Notes: generated by a model from the sequence alone, not told the origin. A DNA stretch of 64,000 nt from Actinomycetes bacterium (GCA_021782915.1 JAJXUK010000006.1:1-64000); one strand, 5' to 3'; shown: positions 44,436-53,363, counted from the first letter of the stretch. Numbers and translations are program-made.

Positions 44436-44912
44436 ATGGCCAAGATCTACGAGTACCATCGACACCCACGCGCGCAGGAGCTGCACGAGGGTCGTCCCAT
44501 CAAGTCGCTGGACATCCGCCGCCTGGACCGCGGCAGCTTCATCACCCGGCTCAACGCCCGGGTGGGTCTGCGCGTGACCGTGGTGGTCGGCACGATGTGG
44601 ACGGCCTACCTGTTCACGCTGCTGGCCCTGCTGGCGCTGCCCTCCGCGGTGCACCAGGGCACCTACTACGTGGTGGTGTGGCTCTCGTCGAGCTTCCTGC
44701 AGCTCGTGCTCCTGCCGATCATCATCGTGGGCCAGAACATCCAGGCGGCCACCGCGGACAAGCGCGCTGAGGAGACCTACAAGGACGCCGAGGCGGTGCT
44801 GAAGGAGTCCGAGGAGATTCAGAAGCACCTCATAGCCCAGGACCAGGCGATCACCGACATCATGGAGCGCCTGAGCGGCTTCGCGACACCCCCGGCACCC
44901 AGCGCGACCTAG
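44436..44912 (+). CDS. DUF1003-like membrane protein
   Basis: This 158-residue protein has a polar N-terminal stretch, two membrane helices (about residues 48-72 and 77-100), then QNIQAATADKRAEETYKDAEAVL and a charged helix likely to form a coiled coil. That fits the DUF1003 family of small membrane proteins of unknown role. Its TAG stop lies inside the -10 hexamer of the following 43-residue gene, so the two are tightly packed. Confidence 0.75.
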   Translation: MAKIYEYHRHPRAQELHEGRPIKSLDIRRLDRGSFITRLNARVGLRVTVVVGTMWTAYLFTLLALLALPSAVHQGTYYVVVWLSSSFLQLVLLPIIIVGQNIQAATADKRAEETYKDAEAVLKESEEIQKHLIAQDQAITDIMERLSGFATPPAPSAT

Positions 44913-44915
44913 CCT
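44910..44915 (+). promoter_or_regulatory. -10 box of a probable leaderless transcript overlapping a stop codon
   Basis: TAGCCT is followed by six bases and GTG 44922. Its first three bases are also the stop codon of the DUF1003-like gene. Confidence 0.5.
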
Positions 44916-44921
44916 GGAGCG

Positions 44922-45053
44922 GTGCTCCTGGCTACTCTGAGCCCGGTCGTGAACCCGCACCAGGGAGTGCCTCTCCCGATCGCGCGCGTCGTGGTGATCG
45001 CGGTGCCCTTCGTGCTGCTGTCGATCTTCGTCTGGCTGCGGAGTCGTCGGTGA
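44922..45053 (+). CDS. 43-residue single-helix membrane protein
   Basis: This small protein starts with GTG and contains one membrane helix (about residues 22-39) followed by the basic end RSRR, like a small anchored peptide. It is supported by the -10 hexamer six bases upstream and by a GTGA overlap with the DUF3445-like gene, so the two should be coupled. It has no known family and may stabilise, insert or regulate a neighbour. It is easy to miss in automatic annotation. Confidence 0.55.
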   Translation: MLLATLSPVVNPHQGVPLPIARVVVIAVPFVLLSIFVWLRSRR

Positions 45054-45850
45054 GCTACCTGCCCCTCGACGGACGGGGCTGGCGCCTGGCCATGGGGCTT
45101 CGCCCGCTCAAGGAGGGCGACTGGCTCGAGGTTGATGAGCGTCGCGACGACGAGCTCGCGCTCAAGGCCGAGCTCCTGGATCGGCACTACGCACGCGTCG
45201 TCGGCCTGCGCCCCGCCGCCGAAGCGGCGAGTAACGAGCTGCTGGAGATGATCGGTGACTTCCTCGCAGCTCACTACCCCGAACGGGCCACGTCCGTGAA
45301 TCGGTCCGAGCCCGCGCTGGTGGCGGCGGCCCGCCTGGTCCAGGAGGACCTGTGCGTCATGGTGCGCGAGGATGAGTGGCGCCTCTTGGCCGCGGTCGTC
45401 TGCTTTCCGTCGCGCTGGCAGCTCGCCGAGAAGATCGGCGCGAGCCTCGACGAGATCCACGATCCGGTGCCCGGCTACGAGGACGCGCTGGGATCTTCCA
45501 CGCGCGCGGTCTTCGATCGCCTGACGCCCGCCCGTGCGTTCTGGCGCCTGAACTGGACGCTGCTGGACTCGCCCGAGCTGTTCCAGCCCGTCGGCGCGCG
45601 TCACGCAGGTGCGACGCCGATCAGCGAGTGGCACTTTCGCGTAGAGCGCCAGACGATCCGGCGACTGCCCCGCAGCGGCGCGGTCGTCTTCACGATTCGC
45701 ACCTACGTCACGCCGCTTAGCCAGATACTGGCACGTCCGGGGGCGGGGGCCGACCTGCTGCACGCGATCGAGACGGCCCCGCCGGCGACGCGGGCCTACA
45801 AGGGTTGGAACGGCGTGGCCGAGCGCCTCGCGGACCTCGTGCGAGCCTGA
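45050..45850 (+). CDS. DUF3445 (haem-dependent oxidative N-demethylase-like) protein
   Basis: This 266-residue protein matches DUF3445, whose characterised members bind haem and oxidatively demethylate amines. The family segments are present: FPSRWQLAEKIG, then IHDPVPGY, and RLNWTLLDSPELF. The GTG start at 45050 overlaps the preceding 43-residue gene. Substrate unknown; dimethylamine-type amines are used by known relatives. It converges on the acyl-CoA dehydrogenase. Confidence 0.82.
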   Translation: MSYLPLDGRGWRLAMGLRPLKEGDWLEVDERRDDELALKAELLDRHYARVVGLRPAAEAASNELLEMIGDFLAAHYPERATSVNRSEPALVAAARLVQEDLCVMVREDEWRLLAAVVCFPSRWQLAEKIGASLDEIHDPVPGYEDALGSSTRAVFDRLTPARAFWRLNWTLLDSPELFQPVGARHAGATPISEWHFRVERQTIRRLPRSGAVVFTIRTYVTPLSQILARPGAGADLLHAIETAPPATRAYKGWNGVAERLADLVRA

Positions 45851-45864
45851 GGCCGCACGTGCTG

Positions 45865-47082
45865 CTACTGCGGGCGTGACAGCAGGTCCTTGGCGATGGC
45901 CAGGACCTGCATCTCGTCGGTGCCGGCGTAGATGCGCAGCACGCGCGCGTCACGGCTGAGCTGTTCTACGCGGTACTCGGCGATGTAGCCGTTGCCGCCG
46001 AAGACCTGGATCGCGTGGTCGGCCACCTCGCAGGCGGCCTGGGCGGCGTAGAGCTTCATGGCGGAGGCCTCGGCGAAGCTCGTCGGTGCACCGTTCGCGC
46101 TGCGCTCCAGGTGGGTGAAGACGAGGTTGCGCACGTTCACCCGGGCCACCTCCATGGCGGCGAGCTTGAGCTGGATGAGCTGGAAGTCGGCGATGGGCGT
46201 GCCCCACAGGCGACGCTCGCGCGCGTAGTCCACGCTGAGGCGCAGGCACTCCTCGATGATGCCCAGCGACATGGCCGCGATCCCGGCGCGCTCGGTGACG
46301 AAGTTGTCGCGCGCGCTCTGGCGGCCTCCGCCCACCGGCTCCTCGCTCTCACCCAGCAGTCGGTCCCGCCCGACGCGCACGTCGGCGAGGAACAGCTCCC
46401 CGGTGGGCGAGGCGTGCTGGCCCATCTTGCGCAGCGGCCGGGACTGGCTCAGGCCCTCCATCCCGCGGTCGAGCACGAAGGTCAGCACCTTGCGCTGACG
46501 CGGCTCGGTCCCGGACCCGTCGTCGAGCTTGGCGTAGAGAACGATCGTGTCGGCGTAGGGGCCGTTGGTGATCCACGTCTTCTGTCCATTGAGCACGTAG
46601 CCGTCCGCGTCGCGCACGGCGCTGGTGCGCATGCCGCCGAGGGCGTCGGAGCCCGAGTCGGGTTCGGTCAGAGCCCACGCGCCGATCTTGTCCAGGGTGA
46701 GCAGGTCGAGTCCCCAGCGCTCCATCTGCGCGGGCGTGCCCAGCTTGTTGATCGTCCCGGCGGCCAGCCCGGTCGAGACACCGAGGGAGGTGACCAGGCC
46801 CGGACTGACGCGGCAGAGCTCGATGGTCGAGATGATGGTCGCGCCGCCATCGGAGCCTCGCTCGCCCTCTGGCGCCCGGCCGGTGCGCCTGGCCTCGAGC
46901 TGGCGCGCGAAGGACGCGCGCGCCGCCTCGACGAGCCCGAACGCGCCGTACATGCGCCGCAGCACCTCGTAGGGTGGCTCGCCCTCGTGCTCGAGGGCGT
47001 CCAGACGTGGGCGGATCTCCGTGTCGACGAATCGGCGCACAACCTGGGCGATCGCTTGGTGCTCCTCGGACCACTCGTACAC
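45865..47082 (-). CDS. Acyl-CoA dehydrogenase
   Basis: This 405-residue flavoprotein has the acyl-CoA dehydrogenase segments: ALTEPDSGSDALGG and WITNG for FAD binding, a C-terminal QVFGGNGYIAEY, and ARVLRIYAGTDEMQ with the typical RIYAGT FAD-site end. It oxidises an acyl-CoA to the enoyl-CoA in fatty acid or amino acid breakdown. An AGGAGG lies six bases before the GTG start. It has no adjacent beta-oxidation partner, so the chain specificity cannot be told. Confidence 0.9.
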   Translation of the reverse strand: MYEWSEEHQAIAQVVRRFVDTEIRPRLDALEHEGEPPYEVLRRMYGAFGLVEAARASFARQLEARRTGRAPEGERGSDGGATIISTIELCRVSPGLVTSLGVSTGLAAGTINKLGTPAQMERWGLDLLTLDKIGAWALTEPDSGSDALGGMRTSAVRDADGYVLNGQKTWITNGPYADTIVLYAKLDDGSGTEPRQRKVLTFVLDRGMEGLSQSRPLRKMGQHASPTGELFLADVRVGRDRLLGESEEPVGGGRQSARDNFVTERAGIAAMSLGIIEECLRLSVDYARERRLWGTPIADFQLIQLKLAAMEVARVNVRNLVFTHLERSANGAPTSFAEASAMKLYAAQAACEVADHAIQVFGGNGYIAEYRVEQLSRDARVLRIYAGTDEMQVLAIAKDLLSRPQ

Positions 47083-47348
47083 GAGACCTCCTGGGTTCGA
47101 GTCGAACTCTACTGAGAGCGCCGGTCCGGCACTTCGCGACGCCGCGCGAGGCCGTGCCGTCCGACACGTGGGCGTCGTGGCCGGCGGACCCCCGAGCTCG
47201 AGCTCCTTTGCACGTGGGCAGCGCCCACGCGCGGTAGCGAGCTCGAGGCCGAGCGACGCGCCGTCGCCTAGCCCGGCGTGGGCGCGCCGCGTAGCTGCTC
47301 TGAGCGGTCCGGGGCTCGCTGCGGGGCCTGCGGCGCCGCGACTCGCCG
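47083..47348. other. Noncoding gap between two minus-strand genes
   Basis: No supported gene is seen in these 266 bases. TAGAGT near 47110 on the minus strand could be a -10 box of the acyl-CoA dehydrogenase gene, with a short leader. The rest is GC-rich with no strong hairpin. Confidence 0.4.
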
Positions 47349-47915
47349 CTAGGCCTCCCAGCTCAGTCGGCGCAACGTGTTGCGGTCGGTGTGCAGCAGC
47401 ACGGTGGGCAGCTTCTGGTGCTCGATGACGGTGGTCTCGTCATAGGAGAAGGTGTCACCGTCCATCGTGATCGTCACGTCGAAGCGCGTCGTGTGCGCGA
47501 CCCGGTCGAGGTAGGGATTGGACAGGATGCCGTAGACCGTGGATCCCAGCACCGATTCCAGGCGCAGGCTGCTTGCCGTGGGCTCGGCGGTGCCACCGGC
47601 GATCAGCACCTGGGCGCGAGGGATCACGAAGCAGCGCATCACCTGCTGCTCAGCGGCGTCCCACATCCAGTAGCCGACCTCGGTGTGAAAGGGGGCGTCC
47701 TCTGCCTCGCGGTAGGCCGCCATGCGGTAGTCGAGTCCGTAGAGGCACTGCTCGCCGTTGTCCACTGGGCCGAACTGCTTGAAGGTCGTGTGCTCGCGGT
47801 ACGGGGTCTCCTCGACCTTGCCGTCCTCGTTGTGGTACGAGACGTCGAGCCCGTCGTAGCCCGACTCCCAGGTTCCGATGAGACCCGCCAGGGGTCCCCA
47901 CTCCTCGAAGGCCAT
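47349..47915 (-). CDS. Nitrobindin-like haem-binding beta-barrel protein
   Basis: This 188-residue protein has the nitrobindin/DUF1794 pattern, with an early LIGTWESGYDGL and a late LHTDRNTLRRL carrying a likely haem-ligand His, and mostly beta strands between. Such proteins bind haem b and can react with peroxynitrite or nitric oxide. The start ATG follows GGAGATCGAC. It is alone between the acyl-CoA dehydrogenase and aldehyde dehydrogenase genes. Confidence 0.75.
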   Translation of the reverse strand: MAFEEWGPLAGLIGTWESGYDGLDVSYHNEDGKVEETPYREHTTFKQFGPVDNGEQCLYGLDYRMAAYREAEDAPFHTEVGYWMWDAAEQQVMRCFVIPRAQVLIAGGTAEPTASSLRLESVLGSTVYGILSNPYLDRVAHTTRFDVTITMDGDTFSYDETTVIEHQKLPTVLLHTDRNTLRRLSWEA

Positions 47916-48077
47916 GTCGATCTCCTTGAACCGGGCGCAGCGCCCGCTCTCATCCTAGATAGCCAGCTCGAGGGCTCCGGATCCGTCGGGACCCTGGCAG
48001 CGGGCAGCCGCACGAGGGTCGTGCCCTGAGTACCGTGAAGGCAGGGTGCCAGGTGCGCCCGGGCCCAGGAGGTGGCG

Positions 48078-49820
48078 ATGAGCAGGGTACGCGGGGCGGC
48101 GGCGCCCACATCGGGCACACAGGATCACGTCTCACTCGACGTCGAGCGACTCGACGCCGCCCTGGCGCGCGCGGCCGAGCGCGCTCCGACGTGGGCCGAG
48201 GTCGGCGCGTTGCAGCGAGCCGACATCCTGGCGCGCGTCGTCGCGGACACCATGTCCGTGGCCGAGGCGTGGAACGACGCCGCGTGTGAGGCCAAGGGTC
48301 TCGATCCGCGGGGCCCGCAGGGTGGCGAGGAGCTCTTCAGCGGGGTGGGGACCTTCGTGCGCATGGCCCAGGCCTTCCGCACGAGCATGCTCGACCTGGC
48401 CCGCGTGGGCCGGCCCAGATATCCGGGACCGGTCCGGCATCGTCCGGGTGATCGGATCTCGGTGCAGGTCCTGCCGGCCAACGCCTTCGATCGCATCCTC
48501 TACGGGGGCGTCACCGCCGAGGTGTGGATGCAGCCGGGCCAGAGCGAGGCGGACGTGCGCGAGTCTCAGGCGGGTGCCTATCGGGAACCTCACGCGGCCG
48601 CGGGCGTCGCCCTCGTCCTGGCCGCGGGCAACGTGGCCAGCCTCGGGCCGCGCGACGCGCTGAGCAAGCTCTTCGCGGAGGGCAAGGTCGTCGTCCTGAA
48701 GGCCAACCCCGTCAACGACTACCTGGTGCCGTACTGGGAGCGGGCCCTGGGTGCACTCATCGAGCCTGGGTACCTGCAGATCGTCTCGGGCGGGGCCCAG
48801 GTGGGGGCCTACCTCACGGCGCACGACCTCGTCGACGAGATCCACGTGACGGGCTCGGACAAGACCCATGACGCCATCGTCTTCGGCGTCGGCGAGGAGG
48901 GCGCGCGGCGCAAGGCCGCCAATGAGCCGCTCGTCACCAAACCCGTCAGCTGCGAGCTGGGCAACGTCTCACCCATCGTGATCGTGCCCGGCCAGTGGAG
49001 CGCCGCGGAGATCGCGTACCAGGCCGCTCACGTGGCGACCATGCTCATCAACAACGCCGGCTTCAACTGTTTGAGCCCCCGCGTGCTGGTCACGCACGCG
49101 GGCTGGTCCCAGCGCGAGGAGTTCCTCGACGCCCTGGAGAGCGCCTTTGACGCGGTGCCGACTCGGCGTGCCTACTATCCGGGCGCTCACGAGCGATGGG
49201 GCTCCTTCATCGAGGCCTATCCCCACGCGCGACGAATCGGCGAGACGCCCCCGGGGCACCTGCCGTGGACCCTCATCCGCGATGTCGATTCGACCAACCC
49301 GCACGAGATGTGCCTGAACGTCGAGGCCTTCTGCTCGCTGACCAGTGAGACCGCTCTGGCGGCGTCCTCGCCCGCTGAGTTCGTGCAGCGGGCCGTCGCG
49401 TTCTGCAACGACGTGGTCTGGGGGAGTCTCTCGATGACCCTCATTGCCGACCCGCGTACGGTGGCCGACCCGATCACCGGCCCGGCGATCGAGCAGGCGG
49501 TCGCCGATCTGCGCTACGGCACGATCGGGGTGAACCTGTGGCACGCGCTGGGCTTCGCCTTCGCCACCACGACGTGGGGCGCGTACCCGGGCCATGAGAT
49601 CACGGACATTCAGTCGGGCGCGGGAGTGGTGGGCAACGCGCTGCTCTTCGCCGCGCCCGAGAAGTCGGTGGTCCGCGGCCCGTTTGTCGCCCGTCCCGCT
49701 CCGGCGTGGTTCGCCACCAACGCCCAGGGTGGCGTCGTGATGCGCAAGCTCCTCGCCTTCGAGGCGGCGCCGTCGTGGAGGAAGATACCGGGTCTGCTCG
49801 TGGCGGCGCTGCGTCACTAG
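48078..49820 (+). CDS. Aldehyde dehydrogenase-family protein
   Basis: This 580-residue member of the aldehyde dehydrogenase superfamily has the catalytic Cys331 in NNAGFNCLSPR and Glu in ELGNVSP, with LKANPV for the cofactor. It is longer than the usual 480-500 residues, with an extended C-terminal region and a divergent body, so it is a distant subfamily; coenzyme A-acylating members are possible. AGGAGG lies five bases before ATG 48078. The GTG at 48072 is an alternative. Confidence 0.82.
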   Translation: MSRVRGAAAPTSGTQDHVSLDVERLDAALARAAERAPTWAEVGALQRADILARVVADTMSVAEAWNDAACEAKGLDPRGPQGGEELFSGVGTFVRMAQAFRTSMLDLARVGRPRYPGPVRHRPGDRISVQVLPANAFDRILYGGVTAEVWMQPGQSEADVRESQAGAYREPHAAAGVALVLAAGNVASLGPRDALSKLFAEGKVVVLKANPVNDYLVPYWERALGALIEPGYLQIVSGGAQVGAYLTAHDLVDEIHVTGSDKTHDAIVFGVGEEGARRKAANEPLVTKPVSCELGNVSPIVIVPGQWSAAEIAYQAAHVATMLINNAGFNCLSPRVLVTHAGWSQREEFLDALESAFDAVPTRRAYYPGAHERWGSFIEAYPHARRIGETPPGHLPWTLIRDVDSTNPHEMCLNVEAFCSLTSETALAASSPAEFVQRAVAFCNDVVWGSLSMTLIADPRTVADPITGPAIEQAVADLRYGTIGVNLWHALGFAFATTTWGAYPGHEITDIQSGAGVVGNALLFAAPEKSVVRGPFVARPAPAWFATNAQGGVVMRKLLAFEAAPSWRKIPGLLVAALRH

Positions 49821-50076
49821 GCGCCGACGCCGCGCGGCACTCGCGGGGCCCGGGCGAGGCCGGCCGGGCGTGGCGAGGCCGGCGTGGCGGATCCTCCCGA
49901 GGGGCCACCAGCGTCTCGGACCCGCGTGACGGTGGTTCCAGGCTGGTGCTGGGCTCATCCAGCGCCGCGGGCATCGGCTATCCGAGCGACCCCGTGGCCC
50001 TCGTGCGCCCCACGCCCCGACGCCGTCAACTCATCAGTTGAAGTTCGCGGGCTCCCTGGGAGCGGAGGCGAGGGCG
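49821..50076. other. GC-rich intergenic gap
   Basis: I see no supported gene or strong hairpin in this gap between the aldehyde dehydrogenase and the protease. It contains imperfect CGAGGCCGGC-like repeats. Confidence 0.35.
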
Positions 50077-50082
50077 TAGCCT
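50077..50082 (+). promoter_or_regulatory. -10 box of a probable leaderless transcript (MarP-like protease)
   Basis: TAGCCT is followed by six bases and ATG 50089. There is no ribosome binding site at the usual distance. Confidence 0.55.
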
Positions 50083-50088
50083 GGTCCA

Positions 50089-51231
50089 ATGAGTTGGGTC
50101 GACCTGGCCATCGTGCTCGTCGTGGCCGCGGCGGGCCTGCGGGGCTTCTTCGCCGGGGCGCTGCGCCAGATCGGTGGATTCGGCGGACTGGTGTTGGGCC
50201 TGCTGCTGGGACTGCAGATCGCGCCGTGGCTCGCCACGCGCATCACCCAGTCGAACTGGCGTCCGGCCCTGGCCTTCGGACTCGTGCTCGCGTGCGCTCT
50301 CGTGGTGTCCTCCGTGGGCACGATGGCCGGCGGCGCCGCCGCGTCGGCGCTGCGGGCCGTGAAGCTCGGACTGCCGGACCGGGTGGCGGGGGTGCTCGTG
50401 GGCGCCCTGGGCGCACTCGCGGCGTGCTGGCTGCTGGCCGGTCTGCTGGCGGCCACCTCGTTTGCCTCCCTGGCGCCCGGGATCCAGAACTCGGCCATCC
50501 TGCGGGGCCTGGACGCCGTGCTGCCACCCGTGCCGGCGGTGGAGGCCCGGGCCCAGGCGATCCTTCGCGGAGCCGACTTCCCGAACCCCTTCGCCACCCT
50601 GATCGCGCCGAATCCATCCGCCGGCGCGCCGAGCCACCTCGGCCCCCTGCAGAGTGATCTGTCCAGTCCCCGAGCGGTGGTCAAGATCATCGCGACGGGA
50701 TGCGCCAGTGGTCGGGAGGGCACCGGCTTCTACGTGCGAGCCCACGACGTCGTCACGAACGCCCACGTGGTGGCCGGTGCACGACGCGTGACGGTGGGCG
50801 GGCTCGCGGCTCAGGTCGTCCTGTTCGATCCCCTGCAGGACGTGGCCGTCTTGCACACCGACTCGGTCCAGGGCACGCTCAGCCTCGCTCGAGCTGCACC
50901 GGCGCCCGGGACCGCGGCACGGGTGGTGGGCTTCCCGCTCAATGGCACGCGCACGGCCGCGCCCGCCCAGGTCCGTGGTGAGGTGTCGGGACTGTCGCGC
51001 GACATCTACAACCGTCAGGTGTTCACGCGCACGCTGGAGGTGCTCAGCGCCGATGTGCAGCCCGGCAACTCGGGCAGCCCGGTGCTGGTGCACGGCGACG
51101 TGGTCGGCGTCGTCGTCTCGAAGTCGCTGAGTGAGGCGCTGACCGCGTACGCCATACCGCTCAGCGTCCTTCGCGCCGATCTCGCCCAGGTCGGAACCGG
51201 CGCGGTGTCGACGCAGTCCTGCGTCTCCTAG
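50089..51231 (+). CDS. MarP-like membrane serine protease (CvpA region plus trypsin-like domain)
   Basis: This 380-residue protein has a CvpA-like N-terminal membrane region (about residues 1-125, four helices) and a periplasmic trypsin-like domain. Catalytic residues are visible as His226 in TNAHVV, Asp251 in QDVAVL and Ser328 in PGNSGSP. Cys205 and Cys378 lie at both ends of the protease domain, as do the disulfide cysteines of Mycobacterium MarP (Rv3671c), which protects against acid and oxidative stress. The start is supported by the leaderless -10 box. Confidence 0.88.
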   Translation: MSWVDLAIVLVVAAAGLRGFFAGALRQIGGFGGLVLGLLLGLQIAPWLATRITQSNWRPALAFGLVLACALVVSSVGTMAGGAAASALRAVKLGLPDRVAGVLVGALGALAACWLLAGLLAATSFASLAPGIQNSAILRGLDAVLPPVPAVEARAQAILRGADFPNPFATLIAPNPSAGAPSHLGPLQSDLSSPRAVVKIIATGCASGREGTGFYVRAHDVVTNAHVVAGARRVTVGGLAAQVVLFDPLQDVAVLHTDSVQGTLSLARAAPAPGTAARVVGFPLNGTRTAAPAQVRGEVSGLSRDIYNRQVFTRTLEVLSADVQPGNSGSPVLVHGDVVGVVVSKSLSEALTAYAIPLSVLRADLAQVGTGAVSTQSCVS

Positions 51232-52565
51232 CCGGCGGCGGCGACCGCGTCGCTCAGAACGTCGAGTCCGTCGGCGAGCTGGGCGTCGCTGATGATCAGT
51301 GGGGGCAGCAGGCGGATGACGTTGCCGTAGGTGCCGCAGGTCAGGGCGATCACGCCCTGGGCGTTGCAGTGCGCGACGATCGCCTTGGCCGCGGCGGCGT
51401 TCGGCGTCGTGGTCCCGGGCTGAACCAGCTCAAAGGCGATCATGGCGCCGCGTCCGCGCACGTCGCCGATGATCGCGTGCTGCGAGGCCAGTGCGTGCAG
51501 GCGCTCGAGCATCGTGGCGCCCAGCTCGCGGGCCCGTCCGGCCAGGTTGCGAGTCTCCATGGTGCGGATCGTGGCGATCGCCGCCGCGGCAGCGACCGGA
51601 TTGCCTCCGTAGGTGCCACCGAGACCCCCTTCGTGCACCGCGTTCATCAGCTCGGCGCGTCCGGTCACGCCGGCCAGCGGCATGCCGCCGGCGAGGCCCT
51701 TGGCGGTGGTGACGATGTCGGGCACGACGCCCTCGTGATTGACCGCGAACCAGTCACCGGTGCGACAGAAGCCGCTCTGGATCTCGTCGGCGATGAAGAC
51801 GACGCCGTTCTTCTTGGCCCACTCGGCCAGCGCCGGCAGGAAGCCGTCGGCCGGCACGATGAAGCCGCCCTCGCCCTGGATGGGCTCGATGAGCAGACCC
51901 GCGACGTTGTGCGCGCCCACCTGGGACTCGATCATCGCGATCGCGCGCTGCGCGGCCTCGGGCCCACTCAGCCCGTCGCGGAAGGGGTAGCTCATGGGGG
52001 CGCGGTAGATCTCCGGCGCGAAGGGCCCGAAGCGGTCCTTGTAGGGCATGTTCTTGGCCGTGAGGGCCATGGTCAGGTTCGTGCGACCGTGATAGGCGTG
52101 CTCGAAGACGACGATCGCCGCGCGGCCCGTGGCCAGGCGGGCCACCTTGACCGCGTTCTCGACGGCCTCGGCGCCGGAGTTGAACAGGGCGGTCGTCTTC
52201 TGGTGGTCCCCCGGGGTGAGGCGGGCGAGCTCCTCGCAGACCTCGACGTACTCCTCGTAGGGCGTCACCATGAAGCAGGTGTGGGTGAATGCAGCGACCT
52301 GGTTGCTCACCGCCTCGATCACCTCCGGCACGCCGTGGCCGATGGAGGTCACCGCGATTCCCGAGCCGAGGTCGAGCAGGAGGTTGCCGTCGACGTCCTC
52401 GAGGATCGCACCCTCGGCGCGCTCGATGTAGACGGGAAAGCCCTGGGTGAGCCCAGCGCTGACGGAGCGCTGACGGCGCTCGTGCAGGGCGCGCGACTTG
52501 GGTCCGGGGACCTCGGTGAGCAACTTGCGCTCGGTGCCGAGCGACGACGACAGGGACGTGACCAC
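51228..52565 (-). CDS. gabT: 4-aminobutyrate aminotransferase-like class III enzyme
   Basis: This 445-residue PLP enzyme has an early LLDLGSGIAVTSIGHG, a cofactor FNSGAEAVENAVK segment, the HAYHGRTNLTM segment and the cofactor Lys in TTAKGLAGGMPL. It matches GabT, which moves the amino group of 4-aminobutyrate to 2-oxoglutarate, though other omega-amino substrates are possible. GAGGAG lies five bases before the GTG start at 52565. It ends with a four-base overlap with the convergent protease gene. Confidence 0.88.
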   Translation of the reverse strand: MVTSLSSSLGTERKLLTEVPGPKSRALHERRQRSVSAGLTQGFPVYIERAEGAILEDVDGNLLLDLGSGIAVTSIGHGVPEVIEAVSNQVAAFTHTCFMVTPYEEYVEVCEELARLTPGDHQKTTALFNSGAEAVENAVKVARLATGRAAIVVFEHAYHGRTNLTMALTAKNMPYKDRFGPFAPEIYRAPMSYPFRDGLSGPEAAQRAIAMIESQVGAHNVAGLLIEPIQGEGGFIVPADGFLPALAEWAKKNGVVFIADEIQSGFCRTGDWFAVNHEGVVPDIVTTAKGLAGGMPLAGVTGRAELMNAVHEGGLGGTYGGNPVAAAAAIATIRTMETRNLAGRARELGATMLERLHALASQHAIIGDVRGRGAMIAFELVQPGTTTPNAAAAKAIVAHCNAQGVIALTCGTYGNVIRLLPPLIISDAQLADGLDVLSDAVAAAG

Positions 52566-52647
52566 GCTGACTCCTCAAAGATCAGTCTGGGGCTCCAGAC
52601 GCTGCCAGCGTAGTTCGGCGTCTTCGGGCCGACTACGGCGCAAAACG

Positions 52648-52680
52648 CACACAACGGGTGGCGAAGCCACCCGTTGTGTG
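52648..52680 (-). terminator. Perfect hairpin terminator after tRNA-Ser
   Basis: CACACAACGGGTGGC and its exact complement are separated by GAA only: 15 perfect pairs and a three-base loop. It lies directly downstream of the tRNA on the minus strand and is followed there by GCGTTTTG, a short T-run. It is the clearest intrinsic terminator of the window. Confidence 0.85.
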
Positions 52681-52681
52681 C

Positions 52682-52769
52682 TGGCGGAGGAGGTGGGATT
52701 TGAACCCACGGTGCCCGTAGACACAGCAGTTTTCGAGACTGCCCGATTCGGCCGCTCTCGCACCCCTCC
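52682..52769 (-). tRNA. tRNA-Ser (anticodon CGA)
   Basis: On the minus strand the 5' end reads GGAGGGGTGC and the 3' end CTCCTCCGCCA; the seven acceptor pairs include one G-U pair and CCA is encoded. The anticodon loop CTCGAAA gives CGA, which reads UCG. The long variable arm is typical of tRNA-Ser. The T-arm contains GGTTCAAAT. Confidence 0.95.
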
Positions 52770-52820
52770 GTTGTCAAGTCTATCTTGCGGGCTCGCGGGG
52801 CCCCGGGCCCCGACGTTCTC

Positions 52821-52826
52821 TAGTCT
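52821..52826 (+). promoter_or_regulatory. -10 box of a probable leaderless tadA transcript
   Basis: TAGTCT is followed by six bases and the GTG at 52833. This spacing favours GTG 52833 over the adjacent GTG at 52830. Confidence 0.5.
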
Positions 52827-52832
52827 GGCGTG

Positions 52833-53303
52833 GTGGCGGGTCAGGCCGAACGTGATGAGCGGTTCATGGGCGCGGCCCTCGAGATGGCCCGACTCGCCGC
52901 CAGTCACGACGACGTGCCTATCGGATGCGTCGTCGTCGTCGGCCCGGACGTGCTGGGCGCGGGAGAGAACCGCCGCGAAGTCGACGCTGATCCCACCGCG
53001 CACGCCGAGATCATCGCGCTGCGCGCCGCGGCTGGTCGGCGAGGACGGTGGCGACTCGAGGACGCCGTCGTCTACGTGACCCTGGAGCCGTGCGTCATGT
53101 GCGCCGGGGCCCTGCTCAACGCTCGCGTGGCCCGACTGGTGATCGGGGCGCCCGACGAGAAGGCCGGGGCCGTGGGCTCTCGCTACAACGTCTTGGCCGA
53201 TCCGCGCCTGCTGCACGAGGTGCCCACGACCTACGACGTGCGCGCCGAGGAGTCCGCCGCGCTGCTGCGAGAGTTCTTCAGCACGCGCCGGCCCGGATCC
53301 TGA
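52833..53303 (+). CDS. tadA: tRNA-specific adenosine deaminase
   Basis: This 156-residue zinc deaminase has the HAE motif (in PTAHAEIIAL) and PCVMC, giving the His-Glu-Cys-Cys set that binds zinc and activates water. TadA changes A34 to inosine in tRNA-Arg(ACG), and that tRNA is encoded at 13253. The start is one of two adjacent GTG codons, chosen by the leaderless spacing. Length and motif order fit TadA. Confidence 0.92.
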   Translation: MAGQAERDERFMGAALEMARLAASHDDVPIGCVVVVGPDVLGAGENRREVDADPTAHAEIIALRAAAGRRGRWRLEDAVVYVTLEPCVMCAGALLNARVARLVIGAPDEKAGAVGSRYNVLADPRLLHEVPTTYDVRAEESAALLREFFSTRRPGS

Positions 53304-53363
53304 GGCGTGGGCGTCGGGGTGGGCCCGCGACGATCGGCGCGGCGAGTGACAGAATCGTCCGTG

